Made by a program: the position numbers and the translations under genes
Source of the DNA: Lepisosteus oculatus
Taxonomy: Eukaryota > Chordata > Actinopteri > Semionotiformes > Lepisosteidae
Assembly (NCBI RefSeq): GCF_040954835.1
Contig: NC_090696.1
Coordinates: 59,798,222-59,862,221 of the forward strand
Reading direction: 5' to 3'
DNA: 64,000 bases
The notes under the pieces: generated by a model
The model's database searches: none
The model's input: only the letters and a program-made list of their open reading frames with translations
What the model was told of the DNA's origin: nothing
In this document: positions 22,906-35,070 of the stretch, one piece after another
Numbering within the stretch: position 1 is the stretch's first letter
Layout: each line of letters begins with the position of its first letter

Positions 22906-24875
22906 CACATGCCTCTTCATAATTATTTTTTATAGAACAATGTGAAAGTAATTCTGAACATTTTTTCAAATCTATTCATTTAAAAAAAACATTTTGCATA
23001 GGTGAACAGATATTTTATCATTTGTTTTCTGCTCTTTTTCCAGGAAAATAGTCATAAGGCAAAAAAAAATCAAAGGTCTGTGAGAGTCTTTAAGTCCTAA
23101 ATATATTTCATATCTTCCACAACGTTTTTTTCTGAGCAATTTGCACTTCTCCTTTCCATTTGAAACGGTACTTTTATCCATAGTCTGATAAAAACTGGGC
23201 AAAAACAAATATTTCTGATCAGACATTTCTTTCATTTCCTTTTCTTTTTCAACAACAACAACAGCAGAAGCAGCAGCAACAACAACAGAAACAGAATTCT
23301 GTTTATTATTCTGTTTATTAAAACATAACCAGATAAATCAGTTGAGAACAAATTTACAATGACGTCCTCCCCAGATGCTCACACCATTCCTGCACAGAAA
23401 ACAAAGCAGTGAAAGACAAGAAAAATCAATAAAATGTCAACATTTTACATCGTGAGTGACAGAAACAGACAGTACTCCTTCTCTCGACTCACCATTTGCA
23501 CACCTCTTACAGTACTCTGGAAAGCATTGTAATTGGGTTCAGGAAGCTGAAGCACAAACGAAGAATCAGTGAGGTGTTTTTTTTCAAAAACTTTTTTCCT
23601 ATAAGGCAAAGTCAGAAGCTTTCTAAGTCTCAGAGAAATTGGGTCGCTTCTTATTCACTGCATCTGCATGTCTCTCGTGCTTTTCTATTTCCTTCATTAC
23701 AGTGGGATCTTGAATGTGAGAGTTCTGGCACAGTCATGGTGACAATTTAAATCACATTGAAGACAGCTTTGCTCATCACCTTTTCTGGGGCTGGGTGACC
23801 CTGTAAATTGGATTTTTTAAATAGAAGGATAGGCCCAAGAGACATAAATCTTTGACCCAAAGTTGGATGAGTCAAGCTTAATTAGACTGATTCAGCATGA
23901 TCCGCCTTGCTGGCTCAAAATTAATAGCTTCTCTGTCTGGGGAAATTGTTTTGAAATTGGTATTGAACTGTCCAACACATATCAATATAAGTGTGGGTTG
24001 GTTTTACTGTACATGTCATTGAGATTTTGCCATTAAGAACATAAAAACTGGTTGTGGGAAGTCATTTTACAAGGGGCATTCCAAATAATCAGTTTCAGAT
24101 GTGAATGTTGAGTGTATCATCCACTCTAAGTTTGATTAAAAATACTGTTAAGTATTTTGTTTCTTGTGATTTGTAAAATAATCAGAAACAATAAGAAGAA
24201 ATGCATTTAAGTTTTAAAAAAGTATCAGCTATTTGTGATTCTTCATTTCCAATGTCTTATAAATTGCTGATTTTGATTCTGATTCTGATATGTCTTCCAT
24301 TGTAACAAGTACTGTAAAGGTTAATTCCACAGTGAAATATAAAGAGAAGAAGATATACACTACATTTCAACTGTAGAGTCTTAGATTGTTTGCTTTGTTT
24401 AATTAGAATAATCAAATGTGTTTTATTTTATTTTTATCCACCCCACTTCCAGTTCTCATTCCACTCATCACCCTACAGTGACCTTCTTGATAACATGGAG
24501 AAATAGCTCAGATTTGCACCCGCCAACAACTGAGAAAAAGTATTGGAAGGTGGACAGAGGAAAATCTCAGGTTTAATCCCACACTGCCTTGGAAGATATT
24601 CACACTGCTGCTGTGAGGCGTGTTGCGGAGGCCCTGGCTGCACCAAGATCATTCGAACCCAACAATGTTCATCATAATGGTTGCCACCAATTCAGAAATC
24701 TCAGTCAAGTCAGGCAATGACATAAAGGTTCAAACCAGCAAAGTCTGGAGTTTGAGGTGCTCACTTGAAATGTGGTTCCACCTGTGGTTCCAACATGTAA
24801 ATGTATTGTTTGATCCAGTCTGGGAGCCCCACATAATTTGAGGATTCATCTGTTTCAATCATAGCAATTTGTTAT
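22906..24875. other. Intergenic DNA with a CAA/CAG microsatellite
   Basis: No gene is recognised. A (CAA/CAG)n imperfect microsatellite lies at 23247-23291. The ORF at 23496-23750 has no known domain. Confidence 0.55.
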
Positions 24876-25356
24876 AGGGGAACTGCAGTCCCAATTTCTC
24901 AGACCAGTGATTAAATAGAGGCTACAAAATAAATTAATTGACAGTATCACAGAATTTTACAAATTCCAAGTTAAGCACAAAATCGTGAACTTTGTGAATA
25001 GTACTGGATATGTGCCATGTTATTGCAATCCCCTTGTCTCGCCACGGGCGAGAGTGAGAGTTCACGTGTACTGTGACATGAGGTGGCCCCTACCTGTTCA
25101 CTAGTCACTGTAATGACTAATGCAATGTGATGTACGAGTGAATAAGTACAGGTTGTGCAGCAGACATTTCACCGCAGCAATGATCCAAAGTGATCCAGAG
25201 ATAACAAATAAGTAGTATTTGTCATCAAAACTGTCTTGAAGTCGAAAGCAAAATTTCCTTTCGATTAAAAGAGATGTATTCACAAGCCTGCTTGTTTACA
25301 ATGTAATAGCGCTGCAACAAGTCACCGGAATTTTTGTTACCTCATTCTGTTCCCTT
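24876..25356 (-). mobile_element. MITE copy A (non-autonomous DNA element)
   Basis: Begins AGGGGAACTGCAG and carries CCCAATTTCTCAG. The whole segment is the diverged reverse complement of 51906-52531. Shared blocks include AATGTCTGCTGCACAACCTGTACTT, CTTGTGAATACATCT and ACAGTGACTAGTGA, read on the - strand. The right end, TTCTGTTCCCTTTTAAA, is a degraded terminal repeat. No coding capacity. Confidence 0.75.
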
Positions 25357-25803
25357 TTAAATAGACATTCAAATGGTGTTTCACCAAAACTGCAACTCCC
25401 AATGCCTGCCACCCATATTCCTTAATTGTGTTATTCCACTCATCTGTTTTTTTTTATAATTCTGTATACTGTATATGCTAGGAAGACATTTTAGATGACA
25501 GGGCTGCAAAAAATGTTGATGTGTTGCCGTTTTGGGGAGGGGAGAATTTCCTGTTTCCCCAGTTAAGAAGAAGCTAAACTGATTCAGCTCACCTGAAATA
25601 GTTATTTCTGCTTGAGCAGTCAATAGAAGAGCATAGTTTAAGAGAGCATTAATGTATTTCTGTGCTTGCCTTATCAGTCCACCATGAACATGCTGGTCTG
25701 GGAGCCTACAAATTCTCTCCTTTTTCCCCTCTGTTGGTTTCTCATTCTCTGCTTGGCAGCCCCTCCAAGAATAGTTGTAATTTCATACAGTAAGTTGAAT
25801 CAA

Positions 25804-26037
25804 GGGGGGTGGTATGGTGTAGCAGTTGTTAGCATACCCTAACATGCTCAATTCCAGACCTGGGGTGCTCTCTGTGTGGAGTTTGTATGTTCTCTCCATG
25901 TTCATGCGTGCCCCAATTTCTTCCCACAGTCCAAAGACATACTGGTAGGTTAATTGGCTTCTGGGAAAATTGGCCCTGGTGTGAATGTGCGTATCTGTGT
26001 GTACACTCCGATGGACTGACGGCCCATCTGTGTACAT
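25804..26037 (+). mobile_element. tRNA-derived SINE, copy 3
   Basis: The head GGTATGGTGTAGCAGTTGTTAGC gives an A-box-like start and GCTCAATTCCAGACC a B-box-like block. AGTCCAAAGACATACTGGTAGGTTAATTGGCTTC and GATGGACTGACGGCCCATC follow. The 3' end is truncated. Confidence 0.85.
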
Positions 26038-26539
26038 TCTTACTTTATGATGATTTTTTTTCCCTGACATACATTATTCTTAATAATGTCTTAAGCCCTC
26101 AGAATGTTTCTAGTGGTTTGGAAGAGCGGGATTTGTTTACTATTGTTGTTACCTTTTCCTCTGAATGTTTTCACTATTGTAAATGGTGGATATCTGCAAT
26201 TTGATTTTGTGTAGTGATATTATAAGAGGCACAGATTCAACAGGGTGAGAGGGTAAATTAGGGGTACGATTAATTACTGGGGTACGAAATTAATTGGTGT
26301 AAATCAGATTGTTTACTATTTTTTAAATTTTGAAATGGAGAAGGCCAGCTTACCTGCAATTGTGCCACTGGTCAAACGTGTCAGATACTGTTCCTCTCTT
26401 TGCATGCTATCTCAATTTACACTCCATCAGTTCAAACAACTGGCATTTTTTTAACTCTGCAGATGCTGATTTGAACACATGGAAGCATCTTTCCAGTTTT
26501 TATTTCTGTGATCTTTCTTCCCCTTTAAGATATTGGCAT

Positions 26540-26700
26540 GGAGTGCAGACTCTCATACTCTCATTTCCAAGTTCATATGGAAAAGGAAGAAACCACATAT
26601 TAAATGCTCAACTCTGCAACATGGACGATCTGTGGGGGGCGTAGCTCAATCCAACTTAGAAAAAATATATATTTTTAGACAACATGCAAATCCTTAAATC
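26540..26700 (+). mobile_element. L1-like LINE ORF2 relic
   Basis: A + frame reads LISKFIWKRKKPHIKCSTLQ, continues through GG, and then has NLEKIYIFRQHAN. This matches the FIWKGKRPRIKLSTLQ...GGLGLPNL block near the C-terminus of L1/Tx1-type ORF2. Flanking sequence (about 26330-26960) may belong to the same relic but is too decayed to assign. Confidence 0.6.
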
Positions 26701-27530
26701 TTAAAAACATCCTTGAATGAATCTTTTAAATTTTCTTGACTGATAGTACTAGACCTCACACTAACTACCCTAGTTCCTTGTGTTCATTCTGTCTAAGGGC
26801 ATGGTATGCACCTTTTACATTCACTTAATAATGTTAAAATGAGTCTAAAATTCAGAAATTGATTGTTCTTCTTTATCCACTATTCTGAACAAGGATATTT
26901 CTTTCTCTTAGCTCTAGTACTCTTGTTAAATAAGAACACAGGTCTTGGTCTCTTGTAGTGGTAGAAACAGATGGGGTTAGGTGGTCTCCTGACTGCTAAA
27001 AACATGTTGTGTTCTGTTGGGGTCCTGCACATTCCTCCCATGATACCGTTGGATCCTGTTCTATTTTAATAACATATACAGTATATAGAGCTCCTCACTG
27101 TTCAGATCCATGGTGTTAGGCGCAGGTGGAGGGGAAGCTTCAAGATTTGCACCTGACATGGTCAAATCCTTATTGTACAGCTGCTTCTGTCAGAGCAGTC
27201 TGATTTTGCTTCTGTGTGCTTCAGTAAGAGGGGTTCCCACCAATGGTGGAGGAAGGATATTGTTGTATAAAATTGTTTTTTCTTCTGTTGTTCTGTTTTT
27301 TTTCAAATGAAAACTAATTAACTTCACAAAAAGCAAATATCATTACCTTTCCAATAGAAAATGTGATTACTGTCTAACAGACAGTAATGTCTGTCTAACA
27401 GACATTTTCAAGATGTTGATTATATTCTGTCCATTGTCTGGTTTAAGTCTAACACTCTTTTTTCATGATATCCAATTGAAGAAAGTGTGGTCTCACTCCA
27501 CCAACATCAGGGTGTTATTTATCCTGGGGT
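26701..27530. other. Intergenic DNA, no gene recognised
   Basis: No domain. Two overlapping small palindromes built on TGTCTAACAGACA lie at about 27366-27405. Confidence 0.5.
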
Positions 27531-27812
27531 ATCCATCCATCCATTTTCTAACTGCTTCTTCCAGTCCAGTTGCAAGCCAAAGTCTATCCCGGCAAACAAA
27601 AGACACAAAGCAGGGTACAATCACAGATACGCACACTCTGACAGCATCAGTGTGTCTTTGAACTGTGGGAGGAAATGGGAGCACCCAGAGCAAGCCCACA
27701 CAAATTTGGGGAGAACATGAAAACTCCATGAAGATAACACCTCAGGTCTGGAACTGAATCCTGGCCATCAGCACTGTAAGGCAGCATAGCTAACCTCTGT
27801 ACCACCATGTTC
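27531..27812 (-). mobile_element. tRNA-derived SINE, copy 4
   Basis: Inverted copy. The tail (CCAT)n TTTTCTAACTGCTTC lies at the left. GGCAAACAAAAGACACAAAGCAGGGTACA, GAACTGTGGGAGGAAATGGGAGCACCC and GGAGAACATGAAAACTCCATGAAG follow. The promoter head at the right is GGAACTGAATCCTGG...GCTAACCTCTGTACCACC. Confidence 0.85.
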
Positions 27813-30089
27813 AAGATAACAAAGTTAATTGAAATGAGCAATTTACAAAGAAGATTCACCAAATCATATGTGGTCCCCTTTCACATATTTTCCAAAATCA
27901 TAAACTTGAGTGTTGGTTTTACAATACATGCTTATGGCACTCCTTAGGGGATGAGATCATCTATTCACCCAATGTATAAATTTGGACTATAGGGGCAAAG
28001 CAAAAGGATCAGCTTTCTCCATTTTTGTTCTTTTATTGCAGACATCATGTTAAAACTTTAGCAACGGTTACTTTTTATTTAAATGCCATAGGTAAAGATA
28101 CTATCTGAGACTTACACAGATTTTTTCTCAAAAGTTTAGCAACGTTTTTTCTGTGATATTTTATGCAGTTTTTCCCTGCAGACTCCATTAACAAACACAA
28201 TGTAGGCTTGACACCTAAAATGAGTAAAAGAACGAGTGAGGGCAAAGTAAGGATTTTCTAAAACCATTCCTTTGCATACTACACACTTTCCCCACCTTTA
28301 AGGCAGTAAGGGTGAGATTCATGAGTAAATATACCGTGGTTATCTGTGGAACTGAATTATTTTCAATGTATTGTAATGCTTTGGGGTTCAGACAGGCGGA
28401 AGAGAGATCTCCCCACAGCCCAGCGGCTGTGGGCCCTGCTATTACAGGGAAGGGCGGTGAAGTCACCGCTCTGGTAAGCCGGCTTTCACACTCAATGGTG
28501 GCCGTAAGAGTTACAGTATTTTAACATCTGTGACCCTCCAGAAAAGAGAGGGAAAAAAATCAAATTTTGCTGTGCAAATAATTAGTGTTACAGCATTATC
28601 ATACTTTAAAGAGTACTTTTAAAATTGCTCCTCTCTGATGCTTGAGCAATTCATACTCTGTCAGTCATGGTGTACCATCTCTTTCTCTTTTAAAAATTGA
28701 ATCACTCTATTCATAGCTATCCCAATGGGACACAGCCACGTCTAATCCATGCTATGGCTGAATGCTTTGCTGGAAGGATTGAGGCCTTTCTTAATTTGAT
28801 TTTAATAGACAAAGGCACACCACTACTAACTGCCATTGAGAAACCCATGGGAAATTGAGTTTTGTCAGCACAGGAATAATCACTTCATGCTCAGGCATAG
28901 TTAAACAAATTCACAGTAAATTCTGGGGGTTGAAAATATGGCTAGGACTAGTGACTGAGGTACTGTAGGGTTTGGATTATACCTTTGTATTTCATTGTAT
29001 GTTTATGTGTTGAAGTGGGGGAACTATTAGAGGAGGTAATGCCAGTCTTTCTGGTGTTGCACAATCTGTATTTCCAGATACTGTAAAATGTTAGTAGAGT
29101 TGCTGGAGTATAAAGTTGGTTGGGTCCCCTTTTCATGCCATAAAGGCCCATGGGGGAAGGGCCATCATTTTCCTCAACCATCCTGGACATGCAAGTGATG
29201 TGGTCAACATCACACTCCAGCCAGCCTATTACCCCTAGCAGGATTAACACCTGACACTCATTTTGAAAGCAGGCTGAGTGGACCTGAGAGCCATCTAGGA
29301 GAAATTAGAGTAAGCTATATAATTTGCCCCTACCTGGTTTTGAATCCAGGACCTTCTGGTCAGGAGCTAAACACCCTTCTCATCCAAGCTACAACAGTTC
29401 CCTGTTCTGTTTTAGTCATATTGTTGAAGAGACACCCCAGAAGAAATGGCTTTTTTGGGCAAAATCGCCTCCTCTCATTTGTAACCTTTCTCATATTCTT
29501 ATGGCAAGAGCAATATGGCACATTATGTCGGGATAATGAGTCTGGGATTTGAAGCCTTCTGTGGGACTTTACTTGTTCTCCCCATAATGGTTTGGATTCT
29601 TTCTGCAGCTTCCTTCCAACATTCAAAGAGATGAAGGTTGGGTTAATACTGTCTGTAAATTGTCTGTGTGTGATCTTTGATGCACTGTAAACTAGTCATA
29701 AAATTATACATCAACCATCTAATACTACTACAGGTACTAATACTGTACATACTGTACACATTCAAAGAGACATTCAGAAATTGGCTTTTGCATGACCGCA
29801 CAGATGAGAAGGTGTATCTTGAGCAGTTGTGGGCCCATAATATCATGCTTTATTATTAGACATATGGTACATTCTTATTAATATTTACATGATCATTTTT
29901 GCTATATACTATAGGAATTTGCATTTCAGATCAAAAGATAAATACATGGCAAAAGAACATAATGTCAGCTTTTATTGCTGGATAGTTTTGTGCTTACATG
30001 TTAAACAGGTTGAGTGTGCAGTGTATTTGGGGTCATTGTCTTGCTCAGGGTGACCAGCTGCGAAATATATTTGCAGGCAGTTTAGGACA
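27813..30089. other. Intergenic DNA with a tRNA-like relic
   Basis: No protein gene is recognised. At 29325-29405 the - strand has GTAGCTTGGATGAGA (A-box-like) and GGTCCTGGATTCAAAACCAGG (T-arm, B-box-like), spaced as in a tRNA. It is probably a tRNA-derived SINE head or tRNA pseudogene. The anticodon arm does not fold cleanly. Confidence 0.4.
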
Positions 30090-30415
30090 TGAGTTTTGAA
30101 TGTTCTCTGGACCTTCAGTCTGTAAGTTAGGAAAATATTGTGGTAGAGACATACAAAAATACATCTGCAATGTAAGAGGCAGCAGGCTGGTTACTGGAGA
30201 AAAACTGCCATGTAAAATGATGTGTACAACTTCGTCTTCTCTCAAATACCTTAAACCTAAGCAGTCAAAGTCCTGTCATCGAGCATTGTCTCAGATTTTT
30301 CTCTGCTCCTGCAGCTACCAAAATTACTGGACTTCCATATACAAATAGTTTTGAAAAATTTCCTGTAAAAACAGCTGGGAAGCTTTTATTGGTTAAAACG
30401 AATTGTTGTTACATA
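30090..30415 (+). repeat. Dispersed duplicate, copy 1 (pair with 34117-34475)
   Basis: From GGACCTTCAGTCTGT through AATACATCTGCAATGTAAG, GAGAAAAACTGCCATGTAAAA and GCAGTCAAAGTCCTGTCATC to GGGAAGCTTTTATTGGTTAAAACG, this segment matches 34117-34475 in the same orientation. It has no coding potential. It could be a tandem segmental duplication or two copies of an unrecognised repeat. Confidence 0.85.
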
Positions 30416-30820
30416 TTTTGTGTTTTGAATTTTGCAGGAATTTTGTGGACTCAGACAGACAACATGTTTCTGTACACTCCAGAAATAGTTTGCCTTCTAC
30501 GATCATCCGTTACATAATCAGTACAGACCAGGGAGACAGTTCTCATTGTGGCCATGGAATCACAAGCCATGACACTGCCTCCACCATGATTCACAGATAA
30601 AGTGGTGTGCTTAGGATTGTTTGCATTTCATCAATTTCTCCACATTTTTGCCATTTTTGTCACTTAAATAAAAGTCTGGGTAAGATAAAAGATAAAAGAC
30701 AACTCTGTAGTTCAACTCTCTAGTCTTCATCTTTGTTTATGCCTTATAATTCAAGAGTTAGAACACAAAAGTAAATTCTAAAGACTGGAACCAAAGATAG
30801 ACATTCACTGCTCTTTTAGA

Positions 30821-32200
30821 TAGATAGATAAGACTTTATTGATCCTGAAGGAAAATTGATGTGCTACAGCATCCCAAGACAAGCAAAAAAAACAGACATC
30901 AGGACAGATGAAAACTTAAAATACGTACAGTAATACAAAATAATATAAAATAAAAAAAATAAATACATAGGTTTGTGCAAAATATGATCATAGTCACTGT
31001 AAAAATAATAAAATATGTGCAAAATGTGCATAGGTATATACAGATTGAGTGTCCAAAAAGTACAATGAAGCGACATGCTGTCCATAGACGTGCAAATGGA
31101 GGGCTAACAGTCCTAGCCTAAGGCAGCGTTATACATCCTGACAGCCGCCAGGAGGAAAGACCTGCGGAAACTTTCTTTTGAACACCATAGCTGGAGCAGT
31201 CTGGTGCTAAAAGTGCTCCGCTGCCCAATAACAGTCCCATGAAGCAGATGAGAGGCATTGATCATGATGGCTGTGAGCTTGGTCAGCATTCTCCTCTCAG
31301 CCACCACCTCCAGGGGGTCAAGGTTCAGCCCTAACACAAAGCCAGCCTTCTTGATAAGTTCATTGAGCCTATTTGCATCTCTTGTCATGATGCTGCTGCC
31401 CCAGCACACAACAGCACAGAAGATGGCTGCCGCCACCACTGATTCATAAAAAATGTGTAGCAGTGTTCCACACACACCAAAGAACTTGAGCCTCCTAAGA
31501 AAATAGAGTCAGCTCTGACCTTTCTTGTACAGGGCGTCAGTGTTACCAGACCCTGGATGGAAACAGGGTTCAGCGGAGACTTATTCCTTCGAAAGTCCAG
31601 GACCATTTCTTTGGTCTTGCTGATGTTTAGCTGGAGATGGTTAAGATGACACCACTCCACAAAGTTGGTAATCAAGCTCCTATATTCCTCCTCCCTCCCT
31701 TCTCTAATACACCCCACAATTGCAGAGTCATCCGAAAGCGTCTGCAGATGACATGTCTCAGAGTTGTACTTGAAGTCAGAGGTGTAAAAGGTGAACAGGA
31801 ATGGAGCAAGGACAGCCCCCTGTGGAGCCCCAGTACTGCTAACAACCTGTTCGGACACACAGCTCTGTAGCCGTACATACTGTGGCCTGCAGATCAGATA
31901 GTCTATAATCCAGGACACCAGGAGAGTGTCCACCTGCGCCGCCCTTAGCTTATCTCTCAGTAAAGGTGGATGGATGTTGTTAAAGGCACTGGAGAAGTCA
32001 AAGAACATAACTCTCACAATGCTCCCCGTCTTCTCCAGGTGAGAGTTAGCTCTGTGTAGCAGATAGATGACTGCATCCTCCACTCCCAAGTGTGACCGGT
32101 AGGCGAACTGAAGGGGTCCAGTACTGTACTCACCAGGGTCCTAAGGTGGTCCAGTACAAGCCTTTCCAGAGTTTTAACATTTTCAAAAGTAATGCAACAT
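30821..32200 (-). mobile_element. L2-like LINE, 5'-truncated
   Basis: Read on the - strand, it has an RT fragment across frames: NVKTLERLVLDHLRTLVS near 32130-32190, then GVEDAVIYLLHRA, VMFFDFSSAFNNIHPPLL and STGAPQGAVLAPFLFTFYT. The catalytic box is decayed from FADD to SDDSAIVG. WCHLNHLQLNISKTKEMVLDF and, in another frame, FYESVVAAAIFCAVVCWGS and RRMLTKLTAIMINASH follow. The element ends in a 3' tail with ACTTTATTGATCC and (GATA)n at 30821-30835. ORFs 31385-32089 and 31113-31475 are parts of the one broken ORF2. The 5' end is truncated near 32200 and several frameshifts are present. Confidence 0.88.
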
Positions 32201-33239
32201 GGAACACCTGAGCAATTAAGAACAACTAGCAGCCATTTGTCCCAGTTCCGCTTACCTGAAATGACGGGAGTGAACCCAGCAAATGGCATTGTTCTAACAT
32301 GGCTAAATCGGAGTGCAAAATAATACCCCAAAACAGAAGATGAAATTCTCTATTTTTGTCTAATATTAATCTTTTTCATGAAGCAATCATTTCATTAACA
32401 CAATAAAAATGACAAATTTCACTTCACTGTCCCCATACCTTTAGAAGGCTTTTCACTGTATCTCACTATATTATAACACATACATATGTGACAGAAGCAG
32501 ATGATTCTATGACAGAAATATAACAAAATTCACATTGTAATTAGTTTTTGTGATTTACTGTATCATTTGAGTATGTTTTGTTAAGTGTTATGAGACAGTA
32601 TGTTCATGTTTTCCTACTATTTTTACAGCAGCAAAGAATGAACTAAAAATAATGAACATTTTGGATTAGTGGATACCTTTATAAAACTGTTTCAATAGTT
32701 AAGAGATGGTGCAATCCCTTATAAAATATATATTTAACTTTATGTAATCACAAATTTCAAGTAAACTTCTGAATATACAGAAACATGACAATCCATGGAA
32801 TAAGGAATGTACAGTGACAGTCAAAGCCTGAAAAGTTAAAGAAATGAAATATGCAACACCAACAAAAAACACGAAAACTGAAAAACATTCGGCAATACAC
32901 TAAATATTCCTTGTTTACGAGGCAGCTAATTGTTTTACTGGTGGTTTCTGGATTTTTCATTCCAGTTTTTTTTCTCGCTATTATCTTCCTGTCTGTTCAT
33001 TACTACACGGGAGAAGATAAATTTAGCATTTTATGTCGAGAGAAACAGAGTATGTATGTAAAAAGAGTCTGCATACTGTAACAGCTTTATTTCTGGCTTA
33101 AGGCCGCCAAAATACTACAGTACGAACAAAAACCGTGCCATCTCCACACAACTGCTGACAGCCTCAGTTAGCAGTTGGAGCATGTCAGCTAAAAACTGAA
33201 ATATCTGATGACGTACTTTCCTATTAACCTTCAGTGTAC
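32201..33239. other. Upstream flank of BDH2, no gene recognised
   Basis: AT-rich sequence with no domain. The ORF overlap at 32757-33081 looks like chance. Confidence 0.45.
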
Positions 33240-33434
33240 AATTCAATTTCTTCCGCTTCCGTCCTTCCGCTTTCCCTCCTTGACCAATAGAATTTTTTTT
33301 TAATAGAGGCTATAATTCCGATATGACAAAAAGTTAAAAACTGAAATAAGCGCGGAATCGGATTCAGGAGTTCTGTTTTCTCTGAGCAGAGGTTTACATG
33401 TTGCTACTGTAGCTTCACGGAGCTCTGTGTGAGG
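33240..33434 (+). promoter_or_regulatory. BDH2: Probable BDH2 promoter and non-coding exon 1
   Basis: Three TTCCG-type words (CTTCCGCTTCCGTCCTTCCGC, ETS-like) at about 33250-33272 are followed by an inverted-CCAAT-free direct CCAAT at about 33284-33288 (GACCAATAG). A locally GC-richer stretch then leads to a strong donor, GAGG|GTAAGT, with the intron starting at 33435. The first coding exon at 37508 begins with an acceptor and 17 untranslated bases, so an upstream non-coding exon is required and this is the best candidate. The transcription start is not defined. Confidence 0.5.
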
Positions 33435-34116
33435 GTAAGTTATACAAAGACGTTTGCTTAATATTCTTCAGAACGCCCCTAAAATATTGCTATAAATTAT
33501 AATTTTAAGGGATGAGTTTTTTTGTCTGGTTTGCTTTTATTGCATTTTTTTTGCTATTTATTTTTATTGCTTGAAAGATAAACATTTTCCTTGCAACAGT
33601 TTAACATTCTGCAAAACTGTATCAGATATACAGTAGCTAATCGCAAACAGGATTGCACTTCTTGTGTAGCTGTGCAGTACGGTGCATTCAAGCGCGCATA
33701 CTGTAAATATAGCCTTAGAAGCAGAAAGAGGCTTAACAGGGCGAAATGGAATTTTAAATAGATTTTTTAAGCAATGTGAAAGTTGAAGGCACTTGACGGG
33801 ACTTTTTTGTGTCTAAGAATTGATTGCAAAATTGTCTTGCGTGCGAGTCCTACACTGGACTGGCATTCTATCTTGGTTTAGACTCGCCTTGCACCTTTAT
33901 GCTTCTATAGGCTCCTAAACCCTTGTTTTGAATAAGCAGGTTTCTGATGTCGGATAGTTTATTTTCCGAGAAGGTTTTGCACGATTTATATTTTAAAAAT
34001 CAGATTAGAAGAGCAGGGGAAATTACGTAGTGAGGCAAAGTCTGTAGTTTGTCGCCGTTATCTGGTTAACTCCAAATTAATGATAGTTAAATGTTGTGTA
34101 ATCTTTTACTTAAAGG

Positions 34117-34475
34117 CATGAGTTTTTATGATCTTTGGACCTTCAGTCTGTTGGTTAGGAAAAAATTATGGTAGTGATTTACAGTACAAGAATACATCTG
34201 CAATGTAAGTGGCAGCAGACTGGTTACTTGAGAAAAACTGCCATGTAAAACCATGTGTAGAATTCGGTCTTCCTTAAACCTGGGCAGTCAAAGTCCTGTC
34301 ATCCAGCATTGAATCGTATTTTTGTTCCTGCTTTTTGTGATAAAATTACTGGATTTATTGTATTTATCTGAGAATTTAGAGTTCTTCCACATGCAGATGT
34401 CATTGAAAAATGTCCTGTAAAAAGATCTGGGAAGCTTTTATTGGTTAAAACGGTTTGGTTGTACATACAGATATG
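34117..34475 (+). repeat. Dispersed duplicate, copy 2, in BDH2 intron 1
   Basis: Partner of 30090-30415. It is slightly longer because of an insertion around TTGTATTTATCTGAGAATTTAGAG. If the promoter call is right, this copy lies about 700 bases into the first intron. Confidence 0.85.
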
Positions 34476-34728
34476 TTGTATTTCACACCTAGGATCTCAA
34501 TGATAATCGAATTCAGGGAGAATATATATAATCTTAATCCAGTACAAACTATTACAATTTCTGGAAGACGTAACTAGTGTTTATCGTTGATTTTGATTCA
34601 CTTCACAAAAACAATTTGACAAATGGCTAACAAATTGGCACCTTGTTTTAACATAAAGGGGAATATGGTAGCTCTGCACCACTTTTTTAGTTTTACAAAT
34701 TTTCAAAGAAAATGTGATGTCTTGTTGG

Positions 34729-35070
34729 GTGTCATGGTGGCACAGTGGTTAGCGTTGCTGCCTCACAGTGCTGGGGCCCTGGGTTCATTTGTGGGCCTAG
34801 GGTGCTGTTTGTGTGGAGTTTGCATGTTCCTCCCATGTTTAAGAGGGTTTTTGCCTGGTGCTCCAATTTTTGCCTGCAGTCCAAAGATAGACTGGTAGGT
34901 TAATTGGCTGCTAGAAAAAATGGCCCTGGTGTGCGTTTGTGCATGTGTGTCTATGTCTGCCCTGCAAAACGCTGGTATCCAATCCAGGGTATATCCCACC
35001 TTGTAATCTGAAAAGGCTCTGGCTCCCCCACGACCCTGAATTGCATGAAGAGGTACGAAAATGGATATGG
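34729..35070 (+). mobile_element. tRNA-derived SINE, copy 5
   Basis: Nearly full length. It runs ATGGTGGCACAGTGGTTAGCG (A box), GGGCCCTGGGTTCATTTG (B box, one change), GTGTGGAGTTTGCATGTTCC, CAGTCCAAAGATAGACTGGTAGGTTAATTGGC, ATCCAGGGTATATCCCACC, and a tail ending ACGAAAATGGATATGGATAG. Confidence 0.9.

Noticed and set aside
23247..23291. CAG-repeat coding tract
   Set aside because: It is an imperfect CAA/CAG microsatellite without a surrounding ORF or splice signals.
1..33239. Exons of CENPE, the usual upstream neighbour of BDH2 in mammals
   Set aside because: No kinesin or coiled-coil exon could be recognised. The gene may be further away or elsewhere.
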